DNA from: Candidozyma auris
Taxonomy: Eukaryota > Ascomycota > Pichiomycetes > Serinales > Metschnikowiaceae
Length of the DNA: 64,000 nt
Assembly: GCF_003013715.1 (NCBI RefSeq)
Contig: NC_072815.1
Location: 434,001-498,000, forward strand
Reading direction: 5' to 3'
Shown here: piece after piece, positions 19,983 through 28,577 of the stretch
How positions within the stretch are numbered: the stretch's first letter is position 1
Layout: each line of letters begins with the position of its first letter
Notes under the pieces: model-generated
The model's database searches: none
Told to the model about the DNA's origin: nothing
What the model saw: only the letters and a program-made list of their open reading frames with translations
Made by a program: the position numbers and the translations under genes

Positions 19983-20084
19983 CATTCATATATCAAGACA
20001 TCATAACCAACCGTACATCCTCCCCAATCATTAAGTGTTGCATTTGCATACTCTCTGTCCTGTCCTTTTTTTTTTTGTCCCATC

Positions 20085-20600
20085 CTAGACCTGTGGCTTC
20101 GAGTAGTTGTACTCGCCACACTTCTTGCATGTCCTGGCCTCGTCGTCCCCATCGAACGACAAAATGGCCTCCTTAACCTGTGTGCCCAAATCCGAGCAGT
20201 AGAACACAATCTCGTGCACGATTTCTTTGCAATTACGGCAGTACCACCGGATCTTGTCGTTGACTCCCTCGGGCCGATCCTGCTCCACCACCAAGCCAAT
20301 GGTATTGGCAAACCTCACGGGGTTGTGAGGCACATTCCCTGGTAACAAAAACGAGTCGCCTTCTTCGATCACAATGTCCTTGAACTCACCTTCATCAACA
20401 ACTTTCAAGCACATTTTCCCTTTGAGCTGGTGGAAATACTCTGGGGTCTGGTTCACATGGTAGTCAGTTCTCTCGTTGGGCCCTCCTACTATCATAACAG
20501 TCGCACCCCCACGGTGAAGACAATAGTTGTTGACGGGCGGTTTCAACAAGTGACCGTTTTCGGCTATCCAGTTTTTGATGTTGATCGGCGGCGTAAGCAT
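20085..20600 (-). CDS. BNA1: 3-hydroxyanthranilate 3,4-dioxygenase
   Basis: A 171-residue cupin enzyme that opens the ring of 3-hydroxyanthranilate with O2. The product leads to quinolinate and de novo NAD. The Fe(II) ligands expected in the family are present: H48 and E54 ([12 protein letters not shown]) and H92 ([10 protein letters not shown]). The C-terminal rubredoxin-like metal site is intact (C121/C124 and C158/C161), as in the fungal and bacterial forms. Conserved arginines of the substrate pocket (PNERTDYH) are also present. Length matches S. cerevisiae Bna1 (177). Cytosolic. Its presence implies a working kynurenine route to NAD, which some other pathogenic yeasts have lost. Confidence 0.97.
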   Translation of the reverse strand: MLTPPINIKNWIAENGHLLKPPVNNYCLHRGGATVMIVGGPNERTDYHVNQTPEYFHQLKGKMCLKVVDEGEFKDIVIEEGDSFLLPGNVPHNPVRFANTIGLVVEQDRPEGVNDKIRWYCRNCKEIVHEIVFYCSDLGTQVKEAILSFDGDDEARTCKKCGEYNYSKPQV

Positions 20601-20814
20601 ATGAAAGTCTTAGTTTAATTGCGTCGAGGTTTGCCTCTGGTGGAGTATGATCGCAGATGACTCAGACTGCACTTTATACCCTTCTCGTATAACGCCTCGG
20701 ACTAGTTGCTCTGGCCAGACGCCGTAGCAGCACGTAATACATGATATCGTCTGACTTTTACGTGAGGCTGAAGTCATCGGCGACTAAGCTGTGTTTTGAG
20801 ATGAAAAAAAGAAG

Positions 20815-20908
20815 CTTCCCCACCAGGAGTCGAACCTGGAATCTTCTGGTTCCAACAGAAGTGGTTACTAATCGTAGCCAGACGCCTTGACCATTGGGCC
20901 ATGAGGAA
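20815..20908 (-). tRNA. tRNA-Arg (anticodon ACG) with a 21-base intron
   Basis: The mature 73-base sequence matches the known yeast tRNA-Arg(ACG) plan. The acceptor stem pairs TTCCTCA with TGGGGAA, followed by discriminator G. The D-arm has GGCCCAATGGTCAAGGC. Anticodon stem TCTGG/CCAGA surrounds loop CTACGA-A with anticodon ACG (A34 probably edited to inosine). The T-arm is CCAGGTTCGACTCCTGG. The intron (20851-20871) sits one base 3' of the anticodon, the standard position. A run of seven T on the transcribed strand (20804-20810) terminates transcription. Confidence 0.95.
20851..20871 (-). other. tRNA-Arg(ACG) intron
   Basis: The 21 bases between position 37 and 38 of the anticodon loop. Removing them restores a seven-base loop CTACGAA closed by TCTGG/CCAGA. 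Substrate for the tRNA splicing endonuclease. Confidence 0.9.
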
Positions 20909-21627
20909 CGAAGCTTGTGAAGAATTGATTTTGAGTTGACTATATTGGCTATAATCGAGGCATTAAAAGAAAGAGAATTTAAAGAAACTAGCTTCATATG
21001 GTAGCTCTGTCTGCTTTGTGTCGTCCTTGGGGCTGAAATGTGGCTAAATCAGCTTAAAGAAAACGTATACGTCAACGATAAATCGCGACCACATATAAAA
21101 TCCCTTGAAACCATTCTCTGAGCTTTGGAAAAGCCCAGATAATGCATGCCTGAGTTCATTTACTACATGGCATGAAAGACTTGTTTTTAATTCTACTGAG
21201 AGTTCATCCTTGTTGTACAGAGTTCTCGTTCTTTCAACTCTCACATGAGAGAAGGAGCTTCTAAAACGTGAACTCCTCAGGCTCGAAAGCAAAACCTACT
21301 TAGTGAGATTTATTGGATATAATGAAGCCATAACGAGTCGTGTCATTTACGGAAGACAGTTTCAAACTCTTGATTTTGGCTGCATAATGCCTCTCGCTCG
21401 AAATTCTCTAACCGTCATCGACCTCAACATCTTCAATTTCCAGAGTGATTACTTCATTGTATACGATCATTCTAAAGAGAGAATTGAGCTCTATTATCGC
21501 ACCTGAGTGTCCTTCAATGAGTTCTCTAAGGATACTCTTACCTAGGCAGTGGCACCACCTAGTGCAGGCATAATCGCACATACAATCTACATCTGTAGTC
21601 CACCACCACATTACTAATACGTTTCCC
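20909..21627. other. Intergenic between tRNA-Arg and the DSC3-type gene
   Basis: About 720 bases, AT-rich, holding the promoter of the downstream gene. No gene or repeat seen. Confidence 0.55.
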
Positions 21628-22506
21628 ATGAAAATCGTTATAATTGTTCGATTCACCGATGCAGGTGGCAACAACGAACCGCTTCAAGACCTTGAGCTCC
21701 CTTTAACTGTTAATTTCGATAGGGATGACGTAAACACGTTAGTTAGTAGCTTGTGGCTCAAGCAGCAAATCAGAACTCACCGCAAGACCACAGAGAGAAG
21801 ACGAATCAGGCTCATATACAACGGCAGAGTGCTTAATGAACTCACAAACTTTCGAGATGACATATTTGCCCCCAAATTGCGCCTGATGGAGTTGCTGCGA
21901 ATCGATGAGCCTCTACGGATCTACATTCACTGTCTTGTGGGAGAAAAGCTCACAAGCAGCCAGCTAGCCGAGGAAAGAGAGCTTGATAAGAGACCACAGC
22001 AAGTAACCACAGCTCCTCAGGTTGTTGGGTTTGACCGATTGCTCCAACAAGGTTTCAGTCAGGAAGATGTCAATGACCTCAGACGCCAGTTTAGGGAAGT
22101 GTATTTGCCAGAGGCACTTCAAAATATGAACGCAGGAGATGTAACAGATGTCGAGGAAGAAGAAGCACGTCAGCAGCTCATAAGACAAATCGAAGAGCGT
22201 TGGATAGAATCGACAATCAATGGCAATACCCCTGGTGAGCCCTCTAACATCGTTACTACCAGCGCTGGCGCTGAAGACGACACTGGCGTGATTGCACCTC
22301 CCGTTAGGGCATCTGCAGAGCTCGAGGAATCCAACCACAACGTAGACTTAGTGTTGGGGATGTTGATAGGTGCGTTCTTGGGGGTCGTGGCGGTGATCTT
22401 TGTGCTACTCGACGACTCTTTCGTCAACAAGGACCGCCGCTGGGCAATCTACGCAGGTGTGATGGCAAACTTGATGTATGCCATTCTTCGGGGCCAGTGG
22501 CTATAG
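21628..22506 (+). CDS. DSC3: Dsc E3 ligase subunit 3-like, ubiquitin-like membrane protein
   Basis: A 292-residue protein. The N-terminal ubiquitin-like fold includes VIIVRFTDAGG, a mid-domain RRRIRLIYNGRVL corresponding to the central strand of UBLs, and LRIYIHCLVGEKL at its end. The DUF2407-type C-terminal region contains VGFDRLLQQGFSQEDVNDLRRQF, a UBA-like helix pair, and ends with two membrane spans (about 236-258 and 268-288). This is the plan of Dsc3, a subunit of the Golgi/endosome Dsc ubiquitin ligase. In fission yeast and Aspergillus that ligase activates SREBP; in S. cerevisiae it degrades orphan membrane proteins. Family assignment is good, subunit name likely. Confidence 0.85.
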   Translation: MKIVIIVRFTDAGGNNEPLQDLELPLTVNFDRDDVNTLVSSLWLKQQIRTHRKTTERRRIRLIYNGRVLNELTNFRDDIFAPKLRLMELLRIDEPLRIYIHCLVGEKLTSSQLAEERELDKRPQQVTTAPQVVGFDRLLQQGFSQEDVNDLRRQFREVYLPEALQNMNAGDVTDVEEEEARQQLIRQIEERWIESTINGNTPGEPSNIVTTSAGAEDDTGVIAPPVRASAELEESNHNVDLVLGMLIGAFLGVVAVIFVLLDDSFVNKDRRWAIYAGVMANLMYAILRGQWL

Positions 22507-23287
22507 AGCGAGAAATTACGTTATACTTTGTGAGATGTTTGATCTACCAGCCCTCACAAGCTCCATGGAATCAACCACCCCGGAAGGGGCAGATGGGTCC
22601 GACAGCGAGACTCATGAAAGGGCGCTAAGATGATCGATTGTCCATCACTGGATGTTACTCTGGCCAGAACTTGACACTTGCCAACTCGTAGGGATATCGG
22701 AAACAGACAAGCAACACGGTATAAGTTCTGGTCGCCGCACAAAGAAGAAGAAGAAAAGAAGAAAAAGCTGGGATGCGCTCACTTGTTAAGTAGGAGCATC
22801 GCGTTACCCGGTGTGGGCACTCTATGCAGTCCACATAGGTCAAAAGCTGTGAACGGAAAGAATCACGTACACATTGCAGTTGATATGAATTGTTGAAGGC
22901 TGTTTCAAATTGAATGGATAGGAAAATGATGGAGTTACGCCGTTGAAATGACGTTCTTCGCTGCTGTATTCAAAGAGCCGTCGCGAGCCAATCTTGCAGG
23001 GATTCAAAGGTGATCTTGTCGTCATGAAAACACTAATCATGATGTCCGGCGCTGATGAAGGGTAGTGATAATAATAAGAAGGGAAGGGGTGGGTGAACCG
23101 AAGCGGTTAATTATCTGTGGCTCTCTTATATAAGAATACCAATTGAACGCGTATTTGTTCAGACAAGGGTTTCTGCGTTGCATAAGTAGTCCCAGTGTAA
23201 ATGGAGCTCTGATGATATCAAATCATCAAACGTTTTCGATTTTGTCTGCGATGACTATTATTATGAGCCATCATATAGTGACCACAA

Positions 23288-23298
23288 TGGCTGCGAAA
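23288..23298 (-). promoter_or_regulatory. TTTCGCAGCCA motif copy 7
   Basis: Exact 11-mer 901 bases upstream of the carrier gene. The only intergenic copy that is antisense to its downstream gene. Confidence 0.45.
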
Positions 23299-23812
23299 TA
23301 CACTCTGAACCCTTCCTAACAACCATACAACAAGCCGTTTGCGCCCACTGAAATGCGTTGATGGTTTTCGACCTTCTCATCTCAAATATAGGCTTTTCCT
23401 CAAATCGTTTAAGACATCACTAGCCCATATTGCAGTCTACGAACCTTCCCTTACCACGCAAGGCACCTACAAATCCCCCATTATTTTTCTTTTTAATTTT
23501 TTTGTGAGGCGTCAACTATACTCTAAAGTCAATTGTCAAAATACTTTGGTCCCAATCATTTCAATGAGCCAAACAAGCAAAGAAAGAATCACCTTCAATC
23601 ATACTCACCACTCATGGCATACTATATACGGCAGATTTATTGGGCGCGCTGGACCAACAATTATGTGTCTCCACACTGATAGGAAATGAGAGGTCCTCGT
23701 TAAGCGAACGTGAAAATGAGAAAGCAAACAAAACAAATTGCAATTGACACTTGATTATGACAATTGGTATTGATCAAACCTGCAAATTGCCTAATTTCTG
23801 AGACTTTTCATT

Positions 23813-23828
23813 ACCCCCCACCCCCTCT
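23813..23828. promoter_or_regulatory. C-rich block with STRE/Mig1-like elements
   Basis: A run reading CCCCCCACCCCCTCTT about 370 bases upstream of the carrier ATG. It contains CCCCT (stress-response element core) and the complement of a GGGG zinc-finger repressor core. Inferred from sequence only. Confidence 0.35.
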
Positions 23829-24198
23829 TAATTCTCTGTTTCCGGTTCCGCTTTGTGCTATCTCTTTCGCACTTGACATCTCGGGATCCCCAGTCCGTCA
23901 CAGGGCTCGAGGCAGACCAAGCAGATGTCTAGTTGACTCAATGAGGAACAAAAAAAAAGAAAAAAAATAGAAATAAGTTTCAATCAGATCTCAATCCAGT
24001 GATGCCAATCACTAATCCCCATGGTCATGTGAATCCCTTTATTCTACACCTTTGGTCATCGCTATTTCGGTGTTAGCGGTGTCTCCCCCTCACCTTTTTT
24101 TCATTGGAGGCTCGGTGCCGCTTTCCTGCCTCCGCAGTAGGCACAAATCTACAAACTTCTCATTTTTCACCTTCAACAAACGCTCTACTTATCACAGA

Positions 24199-25059
24199 AT
24201 GTCCGAGAATCCTTTGCCTTTCATCTATCAATTCGCTGCGGGCGCCATTGCCGGCGTCTCGGAGATTTTGGTCATGTACCCGTTAGACGTTGTGAAAACG
24301 AGACAGCAGTTGGCTACCACCTCTGACTACAACGGCACCATCAGATGCTTGCGTAAGATTGTCGCCGAGGAAGGTTTTTCCAGATTGTACAAGGGCATCA
24401 CGGCTCCGATCTTGATGGAGGCTCCAAAGAGAGCCACCAAGTTTGCTGCCAACGATGAGTGGGGCAAATTCTACAGGAAAGCATTTGACATGCCTCACAT
24501 GAACCAGTCGTTGGCAGTCTTGACAGGTGCTACCGCCGGTGCCACCGAGTCATTTGTGGTGGTGCCTTTCGAATTGATTAAAATCAAATTGCAGGATAAA
24601 ACTTCTAAGTTTAACGGGATGGGCGACGTCATGAAGCACGTTATCAAGGAAAACGGTGTCCTCGGCATGTATAAGGGATTGGAGTCCACCATGTGGAGAC
24701 ATGTGGCTTGGAACGCCGGTTACTTTGGCTTGATCCACCAAGTGAGATCGTTGATGCCCAAACCAAAGTCTTCGAGCGAGAAGACCATGATAGACTTGAC
24801 GTGCGGTACCATTGGTGGTACTTTCGGCACAGTTTTGAACACTCCCTTCGATGTGGTGAAGTCCAGAATCCAGGCTGGTTCCTCCAAATACATCTGGACT
24901 CTCCCCTCTGTGGTGACGGTGGCCAAGGAAGAAGGGTTCGCTGCTTTGTACAAGGGCTTCATTCCTAAGGTCTTAAGATTGGGTCCTGGCGGTGGTATTC
25001 TTTTGGTGGTCTTTACTACATGCATGGACTTCTTCAGAACGATCCACGAGAAGAAGTAA
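24199..25059 (+). CDS. ODC2: Mitochondrial 2-oxodicarboxylate carrier
   Basis: A 286-residue mitochondrial carrier with three repeats of about 95 residues. Each bears the signature: YPLDVVKTR in repeat 1, VPFELIKIK in repeat 2, TPFDVVKSR in repeat 3. EEGFSRLYKG, ENGVLGMYKG and EEGFAALYKG follow them. Odc1/Odc2 exchange 2-oxoadipate and 2-oxoglutarate across the inner membrane for lysine synthesis and degradation; overall sequence and the substrate-contact segments (APILMEAPKRATKF, STMWRHVAWNAGYF) fit that subfamily. The ATG at 24199 is chosen because the upstream 49 codons lack carrier homology and do not open with ATG. Whether it corresponds to ODC1 or ODC2 cannot be told, as many yeasts have one gene. 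Confidence 0.92.
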   Translation: MSENPLPFIYQFAAGAIAGVSEILVMYPLDVVKTRQQLATTSDYNGTIRCLRKIVAEEGFSRLYKGITAPILMEAPKRATKFAANDEWGKFYRKAFDMPHMNQSLAVLTGATAGATESFVVVPFELIKIKLQDKTSKFNGMGDVMKHVIKENGVLGMYKGLESTMWRHVAWNAGYFGLIHQVRSLMPKPKSSSEKTMIDLTCGTIGGTFGTVLNTPFDVVKSRIQAGSSKYIWTLPSVVTVAKEEGFAALYKGFIPKVLRLGPGGGILLVVFTTCMDFFRTIHEKK

Positions 25060-25155
25060 TCGCGTGGGTGCTACTGATGCGTAATGCTAACAGAGAATTC
25101 CTTATCGGGCCATCTATAGATATTTCAGCTTCCCTCGATAGTAATGCTAATCTCT

Positions 25156-27708
25156 TCACTTCTTATGTCTCCGGCTTACCCACGTGAAGTCGTATAACAC
25201 GGCAAACATGTCAAGAATTTCAACTTGCCTGTCAAAATCAATGTAGTCCTGGTACTTATCCAAATACTTGAAGGTATCCGAGTAGTTGAATGACTCCAAG
25301 ACTACCGTGGTCAATGGTGGGTTTTCTCTTTCCGGCTCGTCTTGAGCCGTCCCTAGCTCCAGAGTGATTTTTCCTAGCTTGGAGTTCACCTCGTATAGGT
25401 CACGTTCCTTGGTTTCTTGGGGATTGAATTCCTCTAGGAGCTTTTGAATATATACATCGACGCGCTGAAAGTTGGCTCTTCTAGGAATGAACCTGTCATA
25501 AATTGCAACTAGAGGCTGCAATTGCTGAAGTATTGAAAATAGCAAATCATACTTCACCGACTTCACTGAGTGAGAGCCAAAGATCCAAGAGTCCTCAGAG
25601 ATTTCATAGATGTTATCGTAACGTGGACTCAATATCAAGTCAAAAATCAGATAGACTTCTTCAACAACATATTTCAAGTCCTCTTCGTTGAAGTTTTTGG
25701 CAACAAATTTCACGAAATGAATCAAGGTCCTATAAAGCTCGACCCACCTATACGCGCCGATACCATCGACAGGATTTTCCTCAAACTCAAGTAAAATATG
25801 ATAGAGCACAGTCAATGAAATCTTGCAGTTGTCTAAATCAAGCTTCTTACTTAAGTTGAATCTCAACATGACTTGAACGATGTCCACAATGTACAAAAGA
25901 ATATTCTTTTCTCCTTTTTCACCCAAGTCATTTGGAACGACAGGAGATTTGTGATGACAAAGCTTCCACTTGAATTCATTTATTGTCAATTTTTTTAGGT
26001 TCTCCATAGCTCCTGTCTTCTTCAGAACTAGCGTTAATATAATCAAGAGCACGAGCCTAGAGCTATAGGTATTGATCCTCAGTTTTGCCTGATGATGTAA
26101 AATGTACGAAGATACGCAAAGCCACAAACGTAGAAGGGAAACAGACTCTAAAGATTTTTCTTTTTGTGACGTCAATATCTTCACAAACGAGGCATTCTGG
26201 ACTAACGTGTAAAGAAGCAATGTCACGTTTAAAAAGCCTGGAGCCCTTAATGCTCTCTCATCTTCAGCCTGAATCACACCAATTGCCTTGAGTCTTGTGG
26301 TGCACTCAAAGCGAAGAATATCCTCAAGCAAGGGGTCGTGCTTGATTTTCTCAACCGAGCAGAGATTCTTGCAATTTTTATGTAGGTTTGTTATCTGTTC
26401 CAAAGTGTCTATTGACATATAGCCATTGGTACTAAGCCTGTGCCCTGTGATCCACGAAAAAAATGAAGAATGATTCAATGTGTACGAAAGCATGTCATCC
26501 ATGAGGCCGTAAAAGTAGTTGAAATTTGCAGCCAACAACGGCATTATTCTAGAGATGTAAGGGCTGAGCTTTTCTGATTCCTCGAAATCAAGGTGAGAAA
26601 GGTAGTTGGTGTAAACGTTGGGCGAAGTTGTCTTGATTGTAGTGATATCCAATGATAGCGATACCTTGTCGAGAAGTAAAATGCTAAGCGGGCTGCTGGC
26701 TAAAGAGCCCTGTATAACGTAAAGATGCATAAATGTTTCGTAAGAAAGACGTATGTCATTTTCTGTGGCGCTTTCGATCTGGTCGGAGCTTCTCCAAGTG
26801 TGAGCGTTGAGCTTATCAAGAGTTTGTGATATATCAACCTTGAAGAATGAGTGAAGAACACTCTTGACAATAAGAAATCGCCTTGATCCCGGTTTGTCTC
26901 TTTCCAAAGCAATTGCTTTATATAAACCTCTAAGGATCTCATGCATAAGAAGGATAAGCTCTTTGAGGGAGCCCAAATAGCCTATGTGGGACTTGGGTAG
27001 CGACAACACAGCGTCCATGAACCACTTCACTCGGAGTAATAGCTCCGCTAAGTGCTGTTCTGTGAGTCTTCCCTTGGATCCTGGAAGATCAAAAACGATT
27101 CCCACAGCATCAAGGTTATTCTTTTTGGATGCCTCCCATAGATTACCGAACCAGAGTCTAAGAACGGAGGCAATTCTAGTCAAAAACATATTTCTCCCGG
27201 CCACGTCTAGTTCTCCCAAGGGAGGCAGCTCAATTGTGTCGTCAGAGATACTCACCACCGATTGGCGTCTCTCACTGGTATTCTCAGCAATTGTCTGCTT
27301 CTCCAATTGACCGTTCGCTTTTGTCATGGACTTTTGTGGCGAAGCGTTGGCCAAATGAGCCACATGCATAGTCTCCTTGCCGTCTTCCTCCCTGGTTCCT
27401 GGAAAGCTTTGTGAGGTTATGTCCTCCTCGTCTTCCCCGGATCCCTGATTCAGCGAGCTAGAGTCATTTTCCACAATCAGCGGCCGTGCCTCTGTTTCGT
27501 CAGGCTTGTATTCAATGGCCTCACCCAAAAGATGAACACCGTAACGAAAGATTCGATCAATTCCAGGCACCGGAGCAGGACTCGGTCTCCAGAGGGGTTC
27601 AGACGCCTTGGCCAAGTTTGCCGAAAACTGCACGGGGTCAATGGGCTCAGTGAAGAGATCATGAATCTCCTGCGTGACATCCTTGCCTAAGAGCTTAGCG
27701 TAGTCCAT
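25156..27708 (-). CDS. Large helical protein, possibly ARMH3/UPF0588-like
   Basis: An 850-residue, mainly helical protein with no signal peptide. After an N-terminal segment (DVTQEIHDLFTEPIDPVQF) and an acidic, Ser-rich linker (about 80-165) comes a long armadillo-like succession of Leu-rich helices. Examples are GSLKELILLMHEILRGLYKAI and VYTNYLSHLDFEESEKLSPYISRIMPLL. It ends with FKYLDKYQDYIDFDRQVEILDMFAVLYDFTWVS. Its length and helical repeat character recall the fungal UPF0588 (DUF1741) relatives of human ARMH3, a Golgi protein, but I am not certain. No catalytic motif is visible. Start ATG at 27706-27708; the frame upstream opens only with TTG. Convergent with the carrier gene, 96 bases apart. 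Confidence 0.72.
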   Translation of the reverse strand: MDYAKLLGKDVTQEIHDLFTEPIDPVQFSANLAKASEPLWRPSPAPVPGIDRIFRYGVHLLGEAIEYKPDETEARPLIVENDSSSLNQGSGEDEEDITSQSFPGTREEDGKETMHVAHLANASPQKSMTKANGQLEKQTIAENTSERRQSVVSISDDTIELPPLGELDVAGRNMFLTRIASVLRLWFGNLWEASKKNNLDAVGIVFDLPGSKGRLTEQHLAELLLRVKWFMDAVLSLPKSHIGYLGSLKELILLMHEILRGLYKAIALERDKPGSRRFLIVKSVLHSFFKVDISQTLDKLNAHTWRSSDQIESATENDIRLSYETFMHLYVIQGSLASSPLSILLLDKVSLSLDITTIKTTSPNVYTNYLSHLDFEESEKLSPYISRIMPLLAANFNYFYGLMDDMLSYTLNHSSFFSWITGHRLSTNGYMSIDTLEQITNLHKNCKNLCSVEKIKHDPLLEDILRFECTTRLKAIGVIQAEDERALRAPGFLNVTLLLYTLVQNASFVKILTSQKEKSLESVSLLRLWLCVSSYILHHQAKLRINTYSSRLVLLIILTLVLKKTGAMENLKKLTINEFKWKLCHHKSPVVPNDLGEKGEKNILLYIVDIVQVMLRFNLSKKLDLDNCKISLTVLYHILLEFEENPVDGIGAYRWVELYRTLIHFVKFVAKNFNEEDLKYVVEEVYLIFDLILSPRYDNIYEISEDSWIFGSHSVKSVKYDLLFSILQQLQPLVAIYDRFIPRRANFQRVDVYIQKLLEEFNPQETKERDLYEVNSKLGKITLELGTAQDEPERENPPLTTVVLESFNYSDTFKYLDKYQDYIDFDRQVEILDMFAVLYDFTWVSRRHKK

Positions 27709-28577
27709 GGCTCTGGAGTGCAAGGGTAGTAGTAGCTGGTCAGTTAGGAGTCGCTGAGTTGTAGCTAAGAACTAACCTGTATGCTCGGCATGTGTCAGCC
27801 ACTAATCCGACTGTGAACGTTAATGTTTTGAAGCCTGGCGAATTGCACCAGGAATAGAGAGCATTTAGAAAGATTAGAATTAACTAGAAATAAGAGTCTT
27901 CTCTACAGCAATTGAAATGTATTCTGAGATACTTTTATAGCTGTGGGTGTTCACTTGTCTATGCGCATATTCTTGAGAGACCGGCCCGAATTGGGTGGGC
28001 TGAAGAAGCATAACCTAGGGCTAATCTCACTTTCTTAGCTAACTATGTCTATCAATCGGAGCTGCATTGATTTGGCCAAAGTTTTGAGCATGAGCTGTCA
28101 TTCGTGCCATGTATTTCGTAGTCATTCACCTTAATAGCGAATTTTGCAACCATTACTGCACAATTGGTGGTTAACGTCTTAAGCACTGTCCTTCCACTGT
28201 ACTCAAAAATGTACTGAATAACGGCGGTTTATAGATCTTGGCCCTGTAAACACTTGTACTATAGCTCCTCTAGGATACCTTTTGAAGCTCTTAGGTACAG
28301 ACAAGCAATAACGCATGTGGCTGAATCAGGTTTTGTTTGAAGTAGTCCATTGAGCACCCAAAAGGGATAAGCATGGTTGAATATTATTACCAACATCAAA
28401 CAATATATATTCAATTCATCCCAAGAATTACGTTCATACTTTTATTTATAATATTTGGCTAGTCTCTCAGACTCTTTCCCAGAGTATTACTCGTTTGCAA
28501 CCAATATCGCGATAGAACCGCACGCTCAGCCTTGTATATCACCGATCAGCTTAGCCTTCATATTCATTTTACCCACA
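27709..28577. other. Divergent intergenic region
   Basis: About 870 bases between the large helical-protein gene and the STE13-type gene. AT-rich, with TATATATT near 28405. No gene or exact TTTCGCAGCCA copy seen. Confidence 0.6.

Larger units (their letters stand above)
22507..24198. other. Intergenic upstream of the oxodicarboxylate carrier gene
   Basis: 1.7 kb with no credible gene. It holds an exact TTTCGCAGCCA copy in the antisense direction (23288-23298). A C-rich block near 23813-23828 contains CCCCT/CCCCAC elements resembling STRE or Mig1-type sites. TATAAG-like sequences lie near 23130. Confidence 0.6.

Noticed and set aside
24052..24198. N-terminal extension of the 2-oxodicarboxylate carrier
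   Set aside because: Open frame without an upstream ATG; carrier homology begins right after the ATG at 24199.
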